Positions 45,283 through 53,892 of a stretch of 57,105 nt of DNA are shown here, piece after piece (within the stretch, counting starts at the first letter, position 1; the number at the start of each line of letters is the position of its first letter). Source of the stretch: Deltaproteobacteria bacterium (GTDB taxonomy: Bacteria > Myxococcota > Myxococcia > Myxococcales > 40CM-4-68-19); assembly GCA_005879535.1 (NCBI GenBank), contig VBKI01000077.1:1-57105 (forward strand), in the 5' to 3' direction. A program made the translations under genes and the position numbers. Under the pieces are notes generated by a model. That model ran no database searches and was not told the DNA's origin. It saw nothing but the letters and a program-made list of their open reading frames with translations.

Positions 45283-46272
45283 TCACCAGCGCATGAGCGC
45301 GCTGCCCCAGGCCATTCCGCCGCCGATCGCCATCATCAGGATCAGATCGCCGTCCTTGAGCTTGCCGGCGCGGTTGGCCTGATCGAGCGTGAGCGGCACC
45401 GAGGCGGAAGAAGTGTTGCCCACCTGATCGATGTTCACCTCGCACTTCTCCAACGGAATCTCCAGCCGCTTCATCACCGCGTCGAGGATGCGGAGGTTCG
45501 CCTGGTGCGCGATCACGTAGTCGACGTCCTTCGGCTGATAGCCGTTCCGCTGCAGCGCCTCGCGCGAGGCGGCCTCGAGCACCCGGACGGCCGTCTTGTA
45601 GACCTCGCGGCCGTTCATCTTGATGAACTGCTCGCGCTTCTCCCAGACGTCGGGACTGAACGGCTTCTGGCTTCCGCCGCCGGGGATCTTGAGGATGTCC
45701 GCCTGCGTCCCGTCGGTGTACAGGTGGGTGGAGAGGATTCCACGGTCCGGCCGAGTCTCGGGGACGACGACCATCGCGCCGGCGGCGTCGCCGAAGAGCA
45801 CGCAGGTGGCCCGGTCCTTCCAGTCCGAGATCCGGGTGAGAAGCTCGGCGCCGATCACCAGCACCTTCTTCGCCGTACCGCCGCGGAGGAAGCTGTCGGC
45901 GATGGAGAGCGCGTACAGGGAGCCTGCACACGCCGCGCTGACGTCGAAGCAGACCGCCTTCTTCGCTCCGATCTTCGCCTGCACGAGCGCCGCCGCTGAA
46001 GGAAACGGCATGTCGGGCGTCACGGTGCCGACGACGATCATGTCGAGCTCCGCCGGCGCGATTCCGGCCATCTCCAGCGCCTTGTGCGAGGCGGCCGTCG
46101 CCATGTCGCTGGTCGCCTCGTCCGGGGCCGCGATGCGACGCGCGCCAATCCCGGTGCGCTCGCGGATCCAGGCGTCGCTGGTGTTGATGCCGAATTCCTT
46201 CACCAGGTCATCGTTCGTGACCTTGCGGGCGGGGAGATACGTGCCGGTTCCGACGATGCGCGAGCGTTGCAT
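45283..46272 (-). CDS. fabH: 3-oxoacyl-ACP synthase III
   Basis: A 329-residue initiating condensing enzyme with Cys115 (VSAACAGSLYAL), His256 (IAHQANLRIL) and Asn286 (VGNTSSASVPL). It starts fatty-acid synthesis from acetyl- or branched acyl-CoA. The 48-bp gap to plsX contains CTCCGC/GCGGAG arms, a perfect 10-bp palindrome GCGTATACGC and a minus-strand TTGACG, so an internal promoter is possible but not convincing. Confidence 0.96.
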   Translation of the reverse strand: MQRSRIVGTGTYLPARKVTNDDLVKEFGINTSDAWIRERTGIGARRIAAPDEATSDMATAASHKALEMAGIAPAELDMIVVGTVTPDMPFPSAAALVQAKIGAKKAVCFDVSAACAGSLYALSIADSFLRGGTAKKVLVIGAELLTRISDWKDRATCVLFGDAAGAMVVVPETRPDRGILSTHLYTDGTQADILKIPGGGSQKPFSPDVWEKREQFIKMNGREVYKTAVRVLEAASREALQRNGYQPKDVDYVIAHQANLRILDAVMKRLEIPLEKCEVNIDQVGNTSSASVPLTLDQANRAGKLKDGDLILMMAIGGGMAWGSALMRW

Positions 46273-46320
46273 GTGCTTCTCCGCAAAAAGGCGCGGAGAT
46301 TACAGCGTATACGCGCCGCG

Positions 46321-47349
46321 TCAAGACGCAGCGCGCTGCGCAAAAAGCTCCTCGCCGCGCCGCGCCGCCGCGGTGAGGTCCTCCTCAAGATGCTGCTGCG
46401 CGAACGCTTCGGCCCCGGACAGCGCGTTCAGGATCGCGCGGTGTGTGGAGCGCCCGTGCGCGATCATCGCGACCCCTTGGACGCCGAGCAGGGGAGCGCC
46501 GCCCACCTCCTCGTAATCGACACGCTTCTTCACCTGTTCCAGCTGCGATTTGATCAAAAGAGCGCCGGCGCTCGCCACCCTGCTGGACTGGATCTGGCGC
46601 TTGAGGAGCTGTCCGAATGCCCAGACGGCGCCCTCCGCCGTCTTCAACAGCACGTTGCCGGTGAACCCGTCGGTCGCGATCACGTCGAACAGTCCGGAGA
46701 AGACATCCTTGCCCTCGACGTAGCCGGCGAACGCTATCCCGCTTTCGGGCTTGCGCAAGGCCGCTGCGACGGCGCGCGTCAGTTCGGTCCCCTTTCCTTC
46801 TTCCTCCCCGTTCGCGACCACGCCGACCTTCGGGTGAAGGACGCGGAGCACGCGTCGCGCGTAGACCTCGCCCATCAGCGCGAACTGGGCGATCTGCAGC
46901 GGCGTGCACTCGACGTTGGCTCCCATGTCGACGAGCACCGCCCGGCCGGCGCCGCCGAGAGTCGGCAACGAGCCGCCGATGCACGGCCGGTCGACGTGGT
47001 CGAGCCGCCCGAGCACGAACAGCGCGCCGGCCAGCACCGCCCCGGAGTTTCCCGCGGAGACCATGGCCGAAGCCTCGCCGGACTTGCACAGATCGAAGCA
47101 GACGCGCATCGAGCTGTCCTTCTTGCGCCGCAAGGCCTGGCCGGGGTGCTCGTCCATCTCCACCACTTCCGAGGCGTGGCGGATCTGCAGCTCTTCTTCG
47201 CCGGCGCCGAGCCGCTGCAATTCGGAGCGCAGCCGCGCTTCGTTCCCGACGAGCAGGATCTGCAGGCCCCGCTCGCGATGAGCGCGCAGGGCACCCTCGA
47301 CGGTCGATGCGGGCGCGAGGTCCCCGCCCATGGCGTCGAGCGCGATCAT
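46321..47349 (-). CDS. plsX: phosphate acyltransferase PlsX
   Basis: A 342-residue protein that begins IALDAMGGDLAP, the PlsX signature, with VSAGNSGAVLAGALF, LVDMGANVECTP, DGFTGNVLLKTAEG and GGAPLLGVQGVAMIAHG. It makes acyl-phosphate from acyl-ACP for phospholipid synthesis with PlsY. ATG 47349 is used; the upstream frame runs through the palindrome and rpmF. The spacer to rpmF is occupied by the 37-bp repeat. Confidence 0.96.
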   Translation of the reverse strand: MIALDAMGGDLAPASTVEGALRAHRERGLQILLVGNEARLRSELQRLGAGEEELQIRHASEVVEMDEHPGQALRRKKDSSMRVCFDLCKSGEASAMVSAGNSGAVLAGALFVLGRLDHVDRPCIGGSLPTLGGAGRAVLVDMGANVECTPLQIAQFALMGEVYARRVLRVLHPKVGVVANGEEEGKGTELTRAVAAALRKPESGIAFAGYVEGKDVFSGLFDVIATDGFTGNVLLKTAEGAVWAFGQLLKRQIQSSRVASAGALLIKSQLEQVKKRVDYEEVGGAPLLGVQGVAMIAHGRSTHRAILNALSGAEAFAQQHLEEDLTAAARRGEELFAQRAAS

Positions 47350-47365
47350 GGTACAGGCCAAAGCA

Positions 47366-47402
47366 TAGGCGCATACCCGCGCCTTCGGCGCGGGAGCGCC
47401 TA
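47366..47402 (-). repeat. 37-bp interspersed palindrome, copy 2
   Basis: Read on the minus strand: TAGGCGC, T, CCCGCGCC, GAA, GGCGCGGG, TAT, GCGCCTA. It differs from the copy at 28913-28949 at three positions; two are a matched C-to-G and G-to-C pair in the outer stem that preserve pairing, the third is in the bulge. The outer arm contains the rpmF stop codon (TAG). Confidence 0.8.
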
Positions 47403-47582
47403 CTCCTCGGCGCCGGGCTGTACCTGCTTGCCGCGATATTGGCCGCACTTCGGGCAGGCGCGGTGCGGGAGAACCGGCTCGCCGCAGTTGGGGCAAGTCC
47501 CGACGTTGGGAGCGGTGGCCTTCCAATGCGCGCGCCGCTGGTCGCGCTTCTGGCGGCTGGTTCTCTTCTTCGGAACGCCCAT
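47400..47582 (-). CDS. rpmF: 50S ribosomal protein L32
   Basis: A 60-residue basic protein: [20 protein letters not shown] and a zinc ribbon CPNC/CPKC. It starts on the base next to the yceD stop, and its own stop lies inside the 37-bp palindrome. Its linkage with plsX and yceD is the classical one. The four-Cys form binds zinc. Confidence 0.96.
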   Translation of the reverse strand: MGVPKKRTSRQKRDQRRAHWKATAPNVGTCPNCGEPVLPHRACPKCGQYRGKQVQPGAEE

Positions 47583-48161
47583 TCACTTCTCCTTCTTCTG
47601 CAGCTGGATGCCCTTCAGGGCGGCCCAGCGCGGATCCACGACGGAGCGGTCGCAGCCGCACTCGCCTTCGTTGAGGTCCTTGCCGCATCTGGCGCAGAGG
47701 CCGAGGCAGTCCTCGCGGCAGAGCGGCGAGGAGGGAATCTGCAGAAGGATCTGCTCGCGGAGGGCCGCAGCGAGATCGATCTCCTTGCCGGCGTAAGCCT
47801 CCTCGTCGACGAGGCCGGGATCGAAGCTGCCTTCAGCATCGTCGGCGCGGTGCTCTTCGCGCTCGTGCACGGCCTGGGCTTCGGGGACGTAGGTGCGGAT
47901 CAGCTCGGCGGCTTCTTCGATGCGTACGGCGTTCAGGCACCGCTTGCACGGACCGGTCAGCGGAACGCGGAATTTCGCCTGGACCAGTACCTTGCGGCCC
48001 ATCTTGGTGGCGGTTCCACGCAGATGCGATGCGCCGGCGGCGTGGAACTCGGTAGGCGGATCGGCGCGCAGGACGCCGTCGAGAAATTCACGCGTCAGGT
48101 CCGCCTCGAAGGGCTGGTTTGCCTCTTCGAGGGCATCCACATTGAGAATCAGATCGGCCAC
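47583..48161 (-). CDS. yceD: YceD/DUF177 family protein
   Basis: A 192-residue protein from GTG 48161: N-terminus VADLILNVDALEEANQPF matches the family; CKRCLNAV (middle) and a Cys-rich tail (CREDCLGLCARCGKDLNEGE, then CGC) probably bind zinc. DUF177 proteins are linked to 23S rRNA/50S biogenesis. An ATG at 48221 is in frame but lies upstream of the proposed promoter, so the GTG is preferred. It is the first gene of the long fab/rib minus-strand series. Confidence 0.9.
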   Translation of the reverse strand: MADLILNVDALEEANQPFEADLTREFLDGVLRADPPTEFHAAGASHLRGTATKMGRKVLVQAKFRVPLTGPCKRCLNAVRIEEAAELIRTYVPEAQAVHEREEHRADDAEGSFDPGLVDEEAYAGKEIDLAAALREQILLQIPSSPLCREDCLGLCARCGKDLNEGECGCDRSVVDPRWAALKGIQLQKKEK

Positions 48162-48183
48162 GGGCGCCCTGGGAGAGCGGCGT

Positions 48184-48211
48184 ATTAATGGCGGACGCGC
48201 CGTGAAGTCAA
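48184..48211 (-). promoter_or_regulatory. candidate promoter of the yceD-rpmF-plsX-fab operon
   Basis: On the minus strand TTGACT (48211-48206), 16 bp, ATTAAT (48189-48184). A start near 48177 would leave a short leader to GTG 48161 with AGGG before it. This supports the shorter YceD start. Confidence 0.55.
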
Positions 48212-48289
48212 GGCGATGCATGCCACGCGGAAGCCAGCCGACAGGCCGATCGTCGCGCGGCTCCTTCGAAAGTTGATAGGGTGCGCCAC

Positions 48290-48571
48290 ATGAAACGCGT
48301 CACGATCTCGTCCCTGATTTTCGCCCTGATCTTTGGCCTCCTCGCCACCTGGCTGGGCCCGAAGATGATCTCCTATTGGTACTCGCCACCGGTGCCCGCC
48401 GGCGCCGCGTCGGCATTCAACTGCACGGACGCCGTGAACTGGGCGATGAACAAGCTCGTCCTCACCCAGCTCATCGGCAGCGTCATCGGGTTCGCCGTCG
48501 GGATGATCGTCGGCATCGTCATGCGTGGAAAACCGGTGCCGCCGCCCGCGGCGCCACCTACGACGAAGGTC
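48290..48571 (+). CDS. small two-span membrane protein
   Basis: A 93-94 residue protein from ATG 48290 (AGGG eight bases upstream; a GTG at 48281 would overlap that site). Two hydrophobic segments (ISSLIFALIFGLLATWLG and QLIGSVIGFAVGMIVGIVM) flank a 35-residue loop, with a Pro-rich C-terminal tail. No family recognised. It is divergent from yceD and convergent with rpsA; a long perfect-armed hairpin follows. Confidence 0.6.
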
Positions 48572-48648
48572 TGATACGGCACATTGACGGGGCGGGGGCA
48601 TCGGAAGGACAAGGTGTCCCGGGCGCGCTGGCTGGGGGGAACGCGCGC

Positions 48649-48697
48649 AGGAAGGGGCGGCGGAACCGGGGATGACGCGGTTCCCTCGCCCCTTCCT
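48649..48697. terminator. long hairpin between the convergent two-span and rpsA genes
   Basis: AGGAAGGGGCG (48649-48659) pairs perfectly with CGCCCCTTCCT (48687-48697), and inside it GGAACC (48662-48667) pairs with GGTTCC (48679-48684), leaving an 11-nt loop and a two-by-two internal loop. There is no T-run, but the stem is the strongest in this region and sits where both genes should end. Confidence 0.55.
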
Positions 48698-48732
48698 CGA
48701 TCCTGAAAGCATGAGGGCCCGGTTTATCGCGA

Positions 48733-50454
48733 TTACCGATCGCGGCCCTTGCGACCCAGCTTCTCTCCGAACACGTCGCCGAGCGACGCCCGGCCTCCCT
48801 GCTGGTTGCGCATGTACTCGCGGTAGTCCTCGCCCTCGTGCAGTGCGGCCTTCACCGAGAGCGCCACCTTGCGCTCGTGCGGGTCCATGTCGATGACCTT
48901 CACGTCCAGCTCGTCGCCTTCCTTCACCACGTCGCGCGGGTTCTCCACGCGCTCGTCGCGAAGCTCACTAACGTGCACGAGGCCTTCGATGCCGGGCTCG
49001 ATCTCCACGAAGGCGCCGAAGTCGGCGACCTTGGTGACCTTGCCCTTCACGCGGCTGCCGATCGGGTACTTCGTGGGCAGCTCCGTCCATGGATCCGGAT
49101 GGAGCTGCTTGATGCCGAGGGAGAACCGCTCGTTTTCGACGTCGATGTTCAGCACCACCGCCTCGACCTCGTCACCCTTCTTGTACAGGTCGCCGGGGTG
49201 CTTGATGCGCTGGGTCCAGGAGATGTCGCTCACGTGCACGAGCCCGTCGATGCCCTCCTGCACGCCGACGAAGATGCCGAAGTCGGTGACGTTGCGCACC
49301 TGACCGCGGATGACCGATCCGATGGGGTACTGCTCCTCGAGCAGGGTCCAGGGATTCGGCTCGATCTGCTTCATGCCGAGGCTGATGCGCTTCGCTTTCG
49401 CGTCCACGTCCAGCACGACCGCGTTCACCTGGTCGCCGATGGCCATGACCTTGCTCGGGTGCTTCACCCGCTTGGTCCAGCTCATCTCGCTGATGTGGAC
49501 CAGGCCCTCGACGCCAGGCTCCATTTCGATGAAGGCGCCGTAGTCCGTCAGGGAGACGACCTTCCCGGTGACGCGCGTTCCCGGCGGATACTTGTCCGCC
49601 GCATGCGCCCAGGGATCCTCCTGGATCTGCTTGAGGCCCAGGCTGACGCGCTCGGTGGCCGGATCGAATTTCAGCACGATCACGCGCAGCTCGTCGCCGA
49701 CGTTGAGCATCTCGCTCGGGTGCCCGACGCGGCCCCAGCTCATGTCGGTGATGTGCAAGAGGCCGTCGATGCCGCCCAGATCGATGAATGCCCCGTAGTC
49801 GGTGAGGTTCTTCACGATGCCGGTGAGGACGGCTCCCTCCTTCAGCTTCTGGAGGGTGTCCTTCTTCAGCGTCTCCCGCTCCTTCTCGAGCAGGACGCGC
49901 CGGCTGAGCACGATGTTGCCGCGCTTCTTGTTGAACTTGATGACTTTGAACTTGAACTTCTCGCCGATCAGCTTGTCGAGATTGCGGATCGGCCGGAGGT
50001 CCACCTGCGAGCCGGGGAGGAACGCCTTCACACCGATGTCGACGGAGAGGCCCCCCTTGACCCGTCCGACGATGGTGCCCTCGACGAGCTCGTCGCGCTC
50101 GCACGCGGCGGAAATCTCGTCCCAGATGCGCATCTTGTCGGCCTTCTCCTTGGAGAGGACGACCATGCCCGTGTCGTTCTCGCGCGACTCGAGCAGCACT
50201 TCCACGGTGTCGCCCACCTTGACGTTGGGCTTGCCGTCGGCGAGGCCGAACTCCTGGATGGGAACCTGGCCCTCGCTCTTGTACCCGATGTCCACAACTG
50301 CGTAGTCCTTGGTGAGCTGGACCACCGTGCCGCGGACGATCTCGTTCTCCTTCAGCTCGCCGCCCTTCGTCGTGCCCCTTCCCTTGAAGGACTCCTCGAG
50401 CATTGCAGCGAAGTCTTCCTCGCCGCCGATCAAGTCACTTTGCGGATTCGCCAT
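48733..50454 (-). CDS. rpsA: 30S ribosomal protein S1
   Basis: A 573-residue protein with six S1 RNA-binding repeats (starting near 43, 126, 212, 298, 385 and 472); the last four carry the clear TDYGAFI or TDFGIF plus LVHISEMSW pattern, the first two are more divergent, as in typical S1. It brings mRNA to the 30S subunit. ATG 50454 is preceded by TTTAAA rather than a Shine-Dalgarno, in line with S1 genes elsewhere having weak sites. cmk lies upstream, separated by a terminator-like hairpin. Confidence 0.97.
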   Translation of the reverse strand: MANPQSDLIGGEEDFAAMLEESFKGRGTTKGGELKENEIVRGTVVQLTKDYAVVDIGYKSEGQVPIQEFGLADGKPNVKVGDTVEVLLESRENDTGMVVLSKEKADKMRIWDEISAACERDELVEGTIVGRVKGGLSVDIGVKAFLPGSQVDLRPIRNLDKLIGEKFKFKVIKFNKKRGNIVLSRRVLLEKERETLKKDTLQKLKEGAVLTGIVKNLTDYGAFIDLGGIDGLLHITDMSWGRVGHPSEMLNVGDELRVIVLKFDPATERVSLGLKQIQEDPWAHAADKYPPGTRVTGKVVSLTDYGAFIEMEPGVEGLVHISEMSWTKRVKHPSKVMAIGDQVNAVVLDVDAKAKRISLGMKQIEPNPWTLLEEQYPIGSVIRGQVRNVTDFGIFVGVQEGIDGLVHVSDISWTQRIKHPGDLYKKGDEVEAVVLNIDVENERFSLGIKQLHPDPWTELPTKYPIGSRVKGKVTKVADFGAFVEIEPGIEGLVHVSELRDERVENPRDVVKEGDELDVKVIDMDPHERKVALSVKAALHEGEDYREYMRNQQGGRASLGDVFGEKLGRKGRDR

Positions 50455-50487
50455 TTAAAGGTTTGCCTGCGATTCTTTTCAAGTCGC

Positions 50488-50536
50488 CCCCTGAAAACGA
50501 AAGCGCCGCTTGCCATGGGGAGTGATGGCAAACGGC
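50488..50536 (-). terminator. rho-independent-type terminator after cmk
   Basis: On the minus strand GCCG-T-TTGCCAT and ATGGCAA-G-CGGC pair around an eight-base loop (50505-50536), followed by GCGCTTTCGTTTTC. The stem is strong and the trailing T-rich run moderate. It lies 58 bp downstream of the cmk stop and 51 bp before rpsA. Confidence 0.55.
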
Positions 50537-50593
50537 GGAAACCGGACTCCGCCTGAAAGCGCGGGCGGACCCTACTGAACGCCCCGGATGGTG

Positions 50594-51316
50594 TCAAGGT
50601 TGCCCGGAATTCAGATGCTTCAGCCGCTCCGAGGCTTCGCGACAACACCGTTCCACGACCTGATCCAGGTCCAGTCCGGTGGTGTCCACCAGGATCGCGT
50701 CGGAGGCGGCGCGAAGCGGGGCGATGCTGCGCTCGCTGTCGTCCCGGTCGCGCCGCCGCTGGTCGGCCAGGACCTCTGACAGAGGGACGGACAGTCCCCT
50801 CTCCACCAGCTCCGCATGGCGCCGCTGTGCCCGCGCCTCGTCGGAAGCGGTGAGGAAGAACTTCACGTCGGCGTCCGGAAAAACGACGGTCCCGATGTCG
50901 CGTCCTTCGAGCACGGACCCGCGGCGCGAGGCGTGTCCAAGGTCGCGCTGCAACTGCAGGAGCTCTTGCCGGACGACCGGCCGCGCCGACACGACGCTCG
51001 CGCCGCGGCTGATCTCCGGCGTGCGGATCGCGTCGGTCACGTCTTCGCCGCCGAGAAGCACGCGGTCGCCGCGGAAAGTGATGCCCAGGCCGGCATGGAG
51101 GAGGCGGCGCAACCCCTCGTCGTCCTCCCAGCCCACCGCCGCGCGACGCGCGGCGAGCGCGACGGAGCGGTAGATGGCGCCCGTATCGATGATGGTAAAG
51201 CCGAGCCGCCTGGCGAGCTGACGAGCAACCGTGCTCTTGCCCGCACCGGCGGGCCCGTCGATGGCGACGATGGGCACGGTCACGCCGGGCGAGATAACCC
51301 GGGCGGGGACGCGCAT
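50594..51316 (-). CDS. cmk: cytidylate kinase
   Basis: A 240-residue kinase with P-loop GPAGAGKS (21-28), the CMP-binding segment GAIYRSVALAA, RGSVLEGRDIGTVVFPDADV and a lid region RDRDDSERSIAPL. It phosphorylates CMP and dCMP. ATG 51316 is used; most family members begin near residue 12, where a GTG (VTVPIVAID) occurs, so that start is an alternative. The cmk-rpsA order is conserved in many bacteria. Confidence 0.95.
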   Translation of the reverse strand: MRVPARVISPGVTVPIVAIDGPAGAGKSTVARQLARRLGFTIIDTGAIYRSVALAARRAAVGWEDDEGLRRLLHAGLGITFRGDRVLLGGEDVTDAIRTPEISRGASVVSARPVVRQELLQLQRDLGHASRRGSVLEGRDIGTVVFPDADVKFFLTASDEARAQRRHAELVERGLSVPLSEVLADQRRRDRDDSERSIAPLRAASDAILVDTTGLDLDQVVERCCREASERLKHLNSGQP

Positions 51317-51323
51317 CAAGCGC

Positions 51324-51569
51324 TCAGGCGTGCAGCGTCACGAGCAGCACGAGGCGCACTGCGGCCACGGCGGCGACGCTCCAGGGCAACCAAGGTCGCG
51401 GCGCGCGGTCCGTCTCCGGGAGCTGCTCCTCGTCGTCGTCCGGCAAGGGCGGCGTAGACGGTCTCCCCGCCGCATCGATGGCGAGCACCGGCGAGAACGC
51501 GCCGGGCGTCAATCTCATGATGACGATGATTGCGAGAGCTGCCGCGATCGCCAGCGCCATTTGCTCCAT
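51324..51569 (-). CDS. small two-span membrane protein upstream of cmk
   Basis: An 81-residue open frame with spans at both ends (MALAIAAALAIIVIMRL and WLPWSVAAVAAVRLVLLVTL) and an acidic Pro-rich middle (PLPDDDEEQLPE). It lies 7 bp before cmk on the same strand. ATG 51569 or 51560 may start it. No homologue recognised, so moderate confidence that it is a gene. Confidence 0.5.
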   Translation of the reverse strand: MEQMALAIAAALAIIVIMRLTPGAFSPVLAIDAAGRPSTPPLPDDDEEQLPETDRAPRPWLPWSVAAVAAVRLVLLVTLHA

Positions 51570-51657
51570 GGTGGTCGCAAGCTGTGCGCTCTCACCGCGG
51601 AGTGGCTAGTGCCGCGGAGCGGACAGGCGAGCAGGCGCTTTGCTATGGTGCGCCGCC

Positions 51658-52536
51658 ATGCGCGCCTTCATCGCCTCGATGCTCGCTTTCGCCTCCGCGG
51701 CCTTCGCTCAGCAGCAGGATTTCTCGAAGGTGGAGGTGAAGGCGGCGAAGGTTGCGGGCAACGTCTACGTGCTCACCGGCTCCGGGGGAAACATCGGCGC
51801 CACCGTCGGCGATGACGGAGTCGCGATCATCGACGATCAGTTCGCGCCGCTGGCCCCGAAGATCCAGGCGGCGCTCCGGCAGCTCTCGCCCAAGCCGGTG
51901 CGATTCGTGATCAACACGCACTGGCATGGCGACCACACCGGTGGCAACGCGGAGTTCGCCGACACGGCAGCGATCCTGGCTCACTCGAACGTGCGGAAGC
52001 GGCTGATGATGGGCGGCAAGACCACCTTCATCGAGTTCCCGCCGGTGACGGGAAAGGCCCTTCCCGTGGTGACGTTCGAGCAGGGCCTGTCGCTGTGGTG
52101 GAACGGAGAGGAGATCCGCGCCATCCACCCCGGCATCGGCCACACCGACGGCGACAGCGTGATCTGGTTCATGAAGAGCAACGTGGTCCACATGGGCGAT
52201 GATTACTTCGCCAGCGCCTTTCCCTTCGTCGACCTCGGCAGCGGCGGGAGCGTGGTCAAGCTGATCGCCTCGCTGGATGTGATCCTCGGACAGATTCCCG
52301 CGGATGCGAAGGTCATCCCGGGACATGGGCCCGTGACCGACGTGGCGGGCCTTCGCAAGTATCGCCGCATGCTGGACGAGGTGGTCGCCACCGTGAAGAA
52401 GGCGCGCGCCGCGGGCAAGACCGTCGAGCAGATGCAGAAGGAAAAGATCCTCGCGCCCTGGGACGAGTGGGGAAAGGGATTCATCAAGGCGGACATCTTC
52501 ATCGCGACCGTCGCCGAGGATCTGGCGAAGAAGTAG
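51658..52536 (+). CDS. secreted metallo-beta-lactamase-fold hydrolase
   Basis: A 292-residue protein: signal peptide MRAFIASMLAFASAAFA, then the MBL fold with THWHGDHTGGN (His88, His90, Asp92, His93), HPGIGHTDGDSVIWF with the third His, VVHMGDDYFA and the last ligand in IPGHGPVTD. All residues for a two-zinc site are present. The family includes lactonases, beta-lactamases and other hydrolases; this branch of soil bacterial proteins is not assigned. ATG 51658 gives the best leader. Confidence 0.88.
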   Translation: MRAFIASMLAFASAAFAQQQDFSKVEVKAAKVAGNVYVLTGSGGNIGATVGDDGVAIIDDQFAPLAPKIQAALRQLSPKPVRFVINTHWHGDHTGGNAEFADTAAILAHSNVRKRLMMGGKTTFIEFPPVTGKALPVVTFEQGLSLWWNGEEIRAIHPGIGHTDGDSVIWFMKSNVVHMGDDYFASAFPFVDLGSGGSVVKLIASLDVILGQIPADAKVIPGHGPVTDVAGLRKYRRMLDEVVATVKKARAAGKTVEQMQKEKILAPWDEWGKGFIKADIFIATVAEDLAKK

Positions 52537-52557
52537 GCAGGTGCGCAGCTTCGCCAC

Positions 52558-52887
52558 ATGCCGATCAAGTCCTTGCAACAGCGAGCGAAGAAGGCGAAGC
52601 GCGAAGGAGTACCGGCTGCGATCCGGGACACGGACTTCGGCGGCGCCGCGAAGAGCCGCCATGCGGCGAAGAAGAGCCGCAGCATCCGGGCCCGCGCCGG
52701 CCTCGAGCAGCGAAAGGTCTCCCGGAAGAAGGCGCCTGGCGAGGGACTGGCGGCGCGCAAGCAGGCCGACTTTCCCCGGCCGGCCGGCGAGCCCGCACCG
52801 CGCAACCGGGCACGGCGCCGGATGGCGGGAACCGATCTGAAGGCGCCAAAGATCGGGTCGGACCGGTCTACGCTGGTGCCGTTCTAG
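52558..52887 (+). CDS. small very basic protein of unknown function
   Basis: A 109-residue protein, about one third Lys plus Arg, without predicted membrane or secretion signals: starts PIKSLQQRAKKAKREGVPA and has RHAAKKSRSIRARAG. GC-rich third codon positions and its tight 21-bp distance from the preceding gene argue it is coding. Charge suggests binding to nucleic acid; no family recognised. It ends 8 bp from the convergent accA stop. Confidence 0.5.
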   Translation: MPIKSLQQRAKKAKREGVPAAIRDTDFGGAAKSRHAAKKSRSIRARAGLEQRKVSRKKAPGEGLAARKQADFPRPAGEPAPRNRARRRMAGTDLKAPKIGSDRSTLVPF

Positions 52888-52894
52888 CGCGGCG

Positions 52895-53884
52895 CTATGC
52901 CCCGTTCGACCCAGGTTGGGTCACCGGGCCGAGCTTGCGGAACTTTGCGTACCGGTCGTCGACGATGGCGCCGGGGCCCAGCTGCCGCAGGGCGCGCAAG
53001 TGGCGGCGCAACGCTCCGCCGAGGTTCTGGGCAGTGATGTCGGGATCGCGGTGTGCGCCGCCAGAGGCTTCCTCGACCAGCTCGTCGACGATGCCGAGCT
53101 CGTATGCATCGCGCGCCGTCAACTTCAGGGCTTCCGCGGCCTTCTCGCCCTTCGAGCTGTCGCGGTACAGGATCGCGGCGCAGGACTCGGGCGAGATCAC
53201 CGAGTACCAGCTGTATTGAAGCATCAGCAGCCGGTTGCAGACCCCGATGGCCAGCGCGCCGCCGGACCCGCCTTCTCCGATGACGACCGAGATCACCGGT
53301 ACCAACAGTCCCGCCATCTCCTCCAGGCAGACCGCGATGGCTTCCGCCTGGCCGCGCTCTTCCGCGTCGATTCCCGGGTAGGCGCCGGGAGTGTCGATGA
53401 AGGCGATCACCGGGCGCCCGAAGCGCTCCGCGAGCTTCATCAGCCGCAGCGCCTTGCGGTAGCCCTCCGGGCGCGGCATCCCGAAGCTGCGCACGATGTT
53501 TTCCTTGGTCGATCTCCCCTTCTGCTGTCCGATGACCATCACCGGCTCGCCGTCGAACCGGGCAAGTCCGCCGATCAGCGCCTGATCGTCGGCGAACGAA
53601 CGGTCGCCGTGCAGCTCGAGCCAATCGGTGAACAGGCGCTGGACGTAGTCGAACATGTACGGACGGTTCGGGTGGCGCGACAGTTGGACCACCTGCCACC
53701 GCGACAGCTCGTTGAAGATCTCCTGCTGGAGCCTGGCGCAGCGCTTCTCCAGTCGGCGGATCTCGCCGTCCAGCGTGCCGGCGCTGCCCGAGCCCTCCCC
53801 GGTCGCTGCGTGCCGCTTCAACTCCGCGAGCTTCGTCTCCAGTTCCAGCAGCGGCTTCTCAAAATCGAGCGCGTATGTAGCCAT
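52895..53884 (-). CDS. accA: acetyl-CoA carboxylase carboxyltransferase, alpha subunit
   Basis: A 329-residue protein with the AccA pattern: LDFEKPLLELETKLAEL at the N-terminus, RHPNRPYMFDYVQRLF, GQQKGRSTKENI, FIDTPGAYPGIDAEERGQAE, GEGGSGGALAI and VISPESCAAILYRD. With AccD it forms malonyl-CoA, feeding FabD. It begins 8 bp downstream of miaA and ends close to the convergent basic-protein gene. Confidence 0.96.
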   Translation of the reverse strand: MATYALDFEKPLLELETKLAELKRHAATGEGSGSAGTLDGEIRRLEKRCARLQQEIFNELSRWQVVQLSRHPNRPYMFDYVQRLFTDWLELHGDRSFADDQALIGGLARFDGEPVMVIGQQKGRSTKENIVRSFGMPRPEGYRKALRLMKLAERFGRPVIAFIDTPGAYPGIDAEERGQAEAIAVCLEEMAGLLVPVISVVIGEGGSGGALAIGVCNRLLMLQYSWYSVISPESCAAILYRDSSKGEKAAEALKLTARDAYELGIVDELVEEASGGAHRDPDITAQNLGGALRRHLRALRQLGPGAIVDDRYAKFRKLGPVTQPGSNGA

Positions 53885-53892
53885 CGAACCTT

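Noticed and set aside
46297-46324. Internal fabH promoter (TTGACG with TAATCT or TGTAAT)
   Set aside because: Spacing is 14 bp for the better -10 and the -10 match is poor at the right spacing; left as a remark under fabH.
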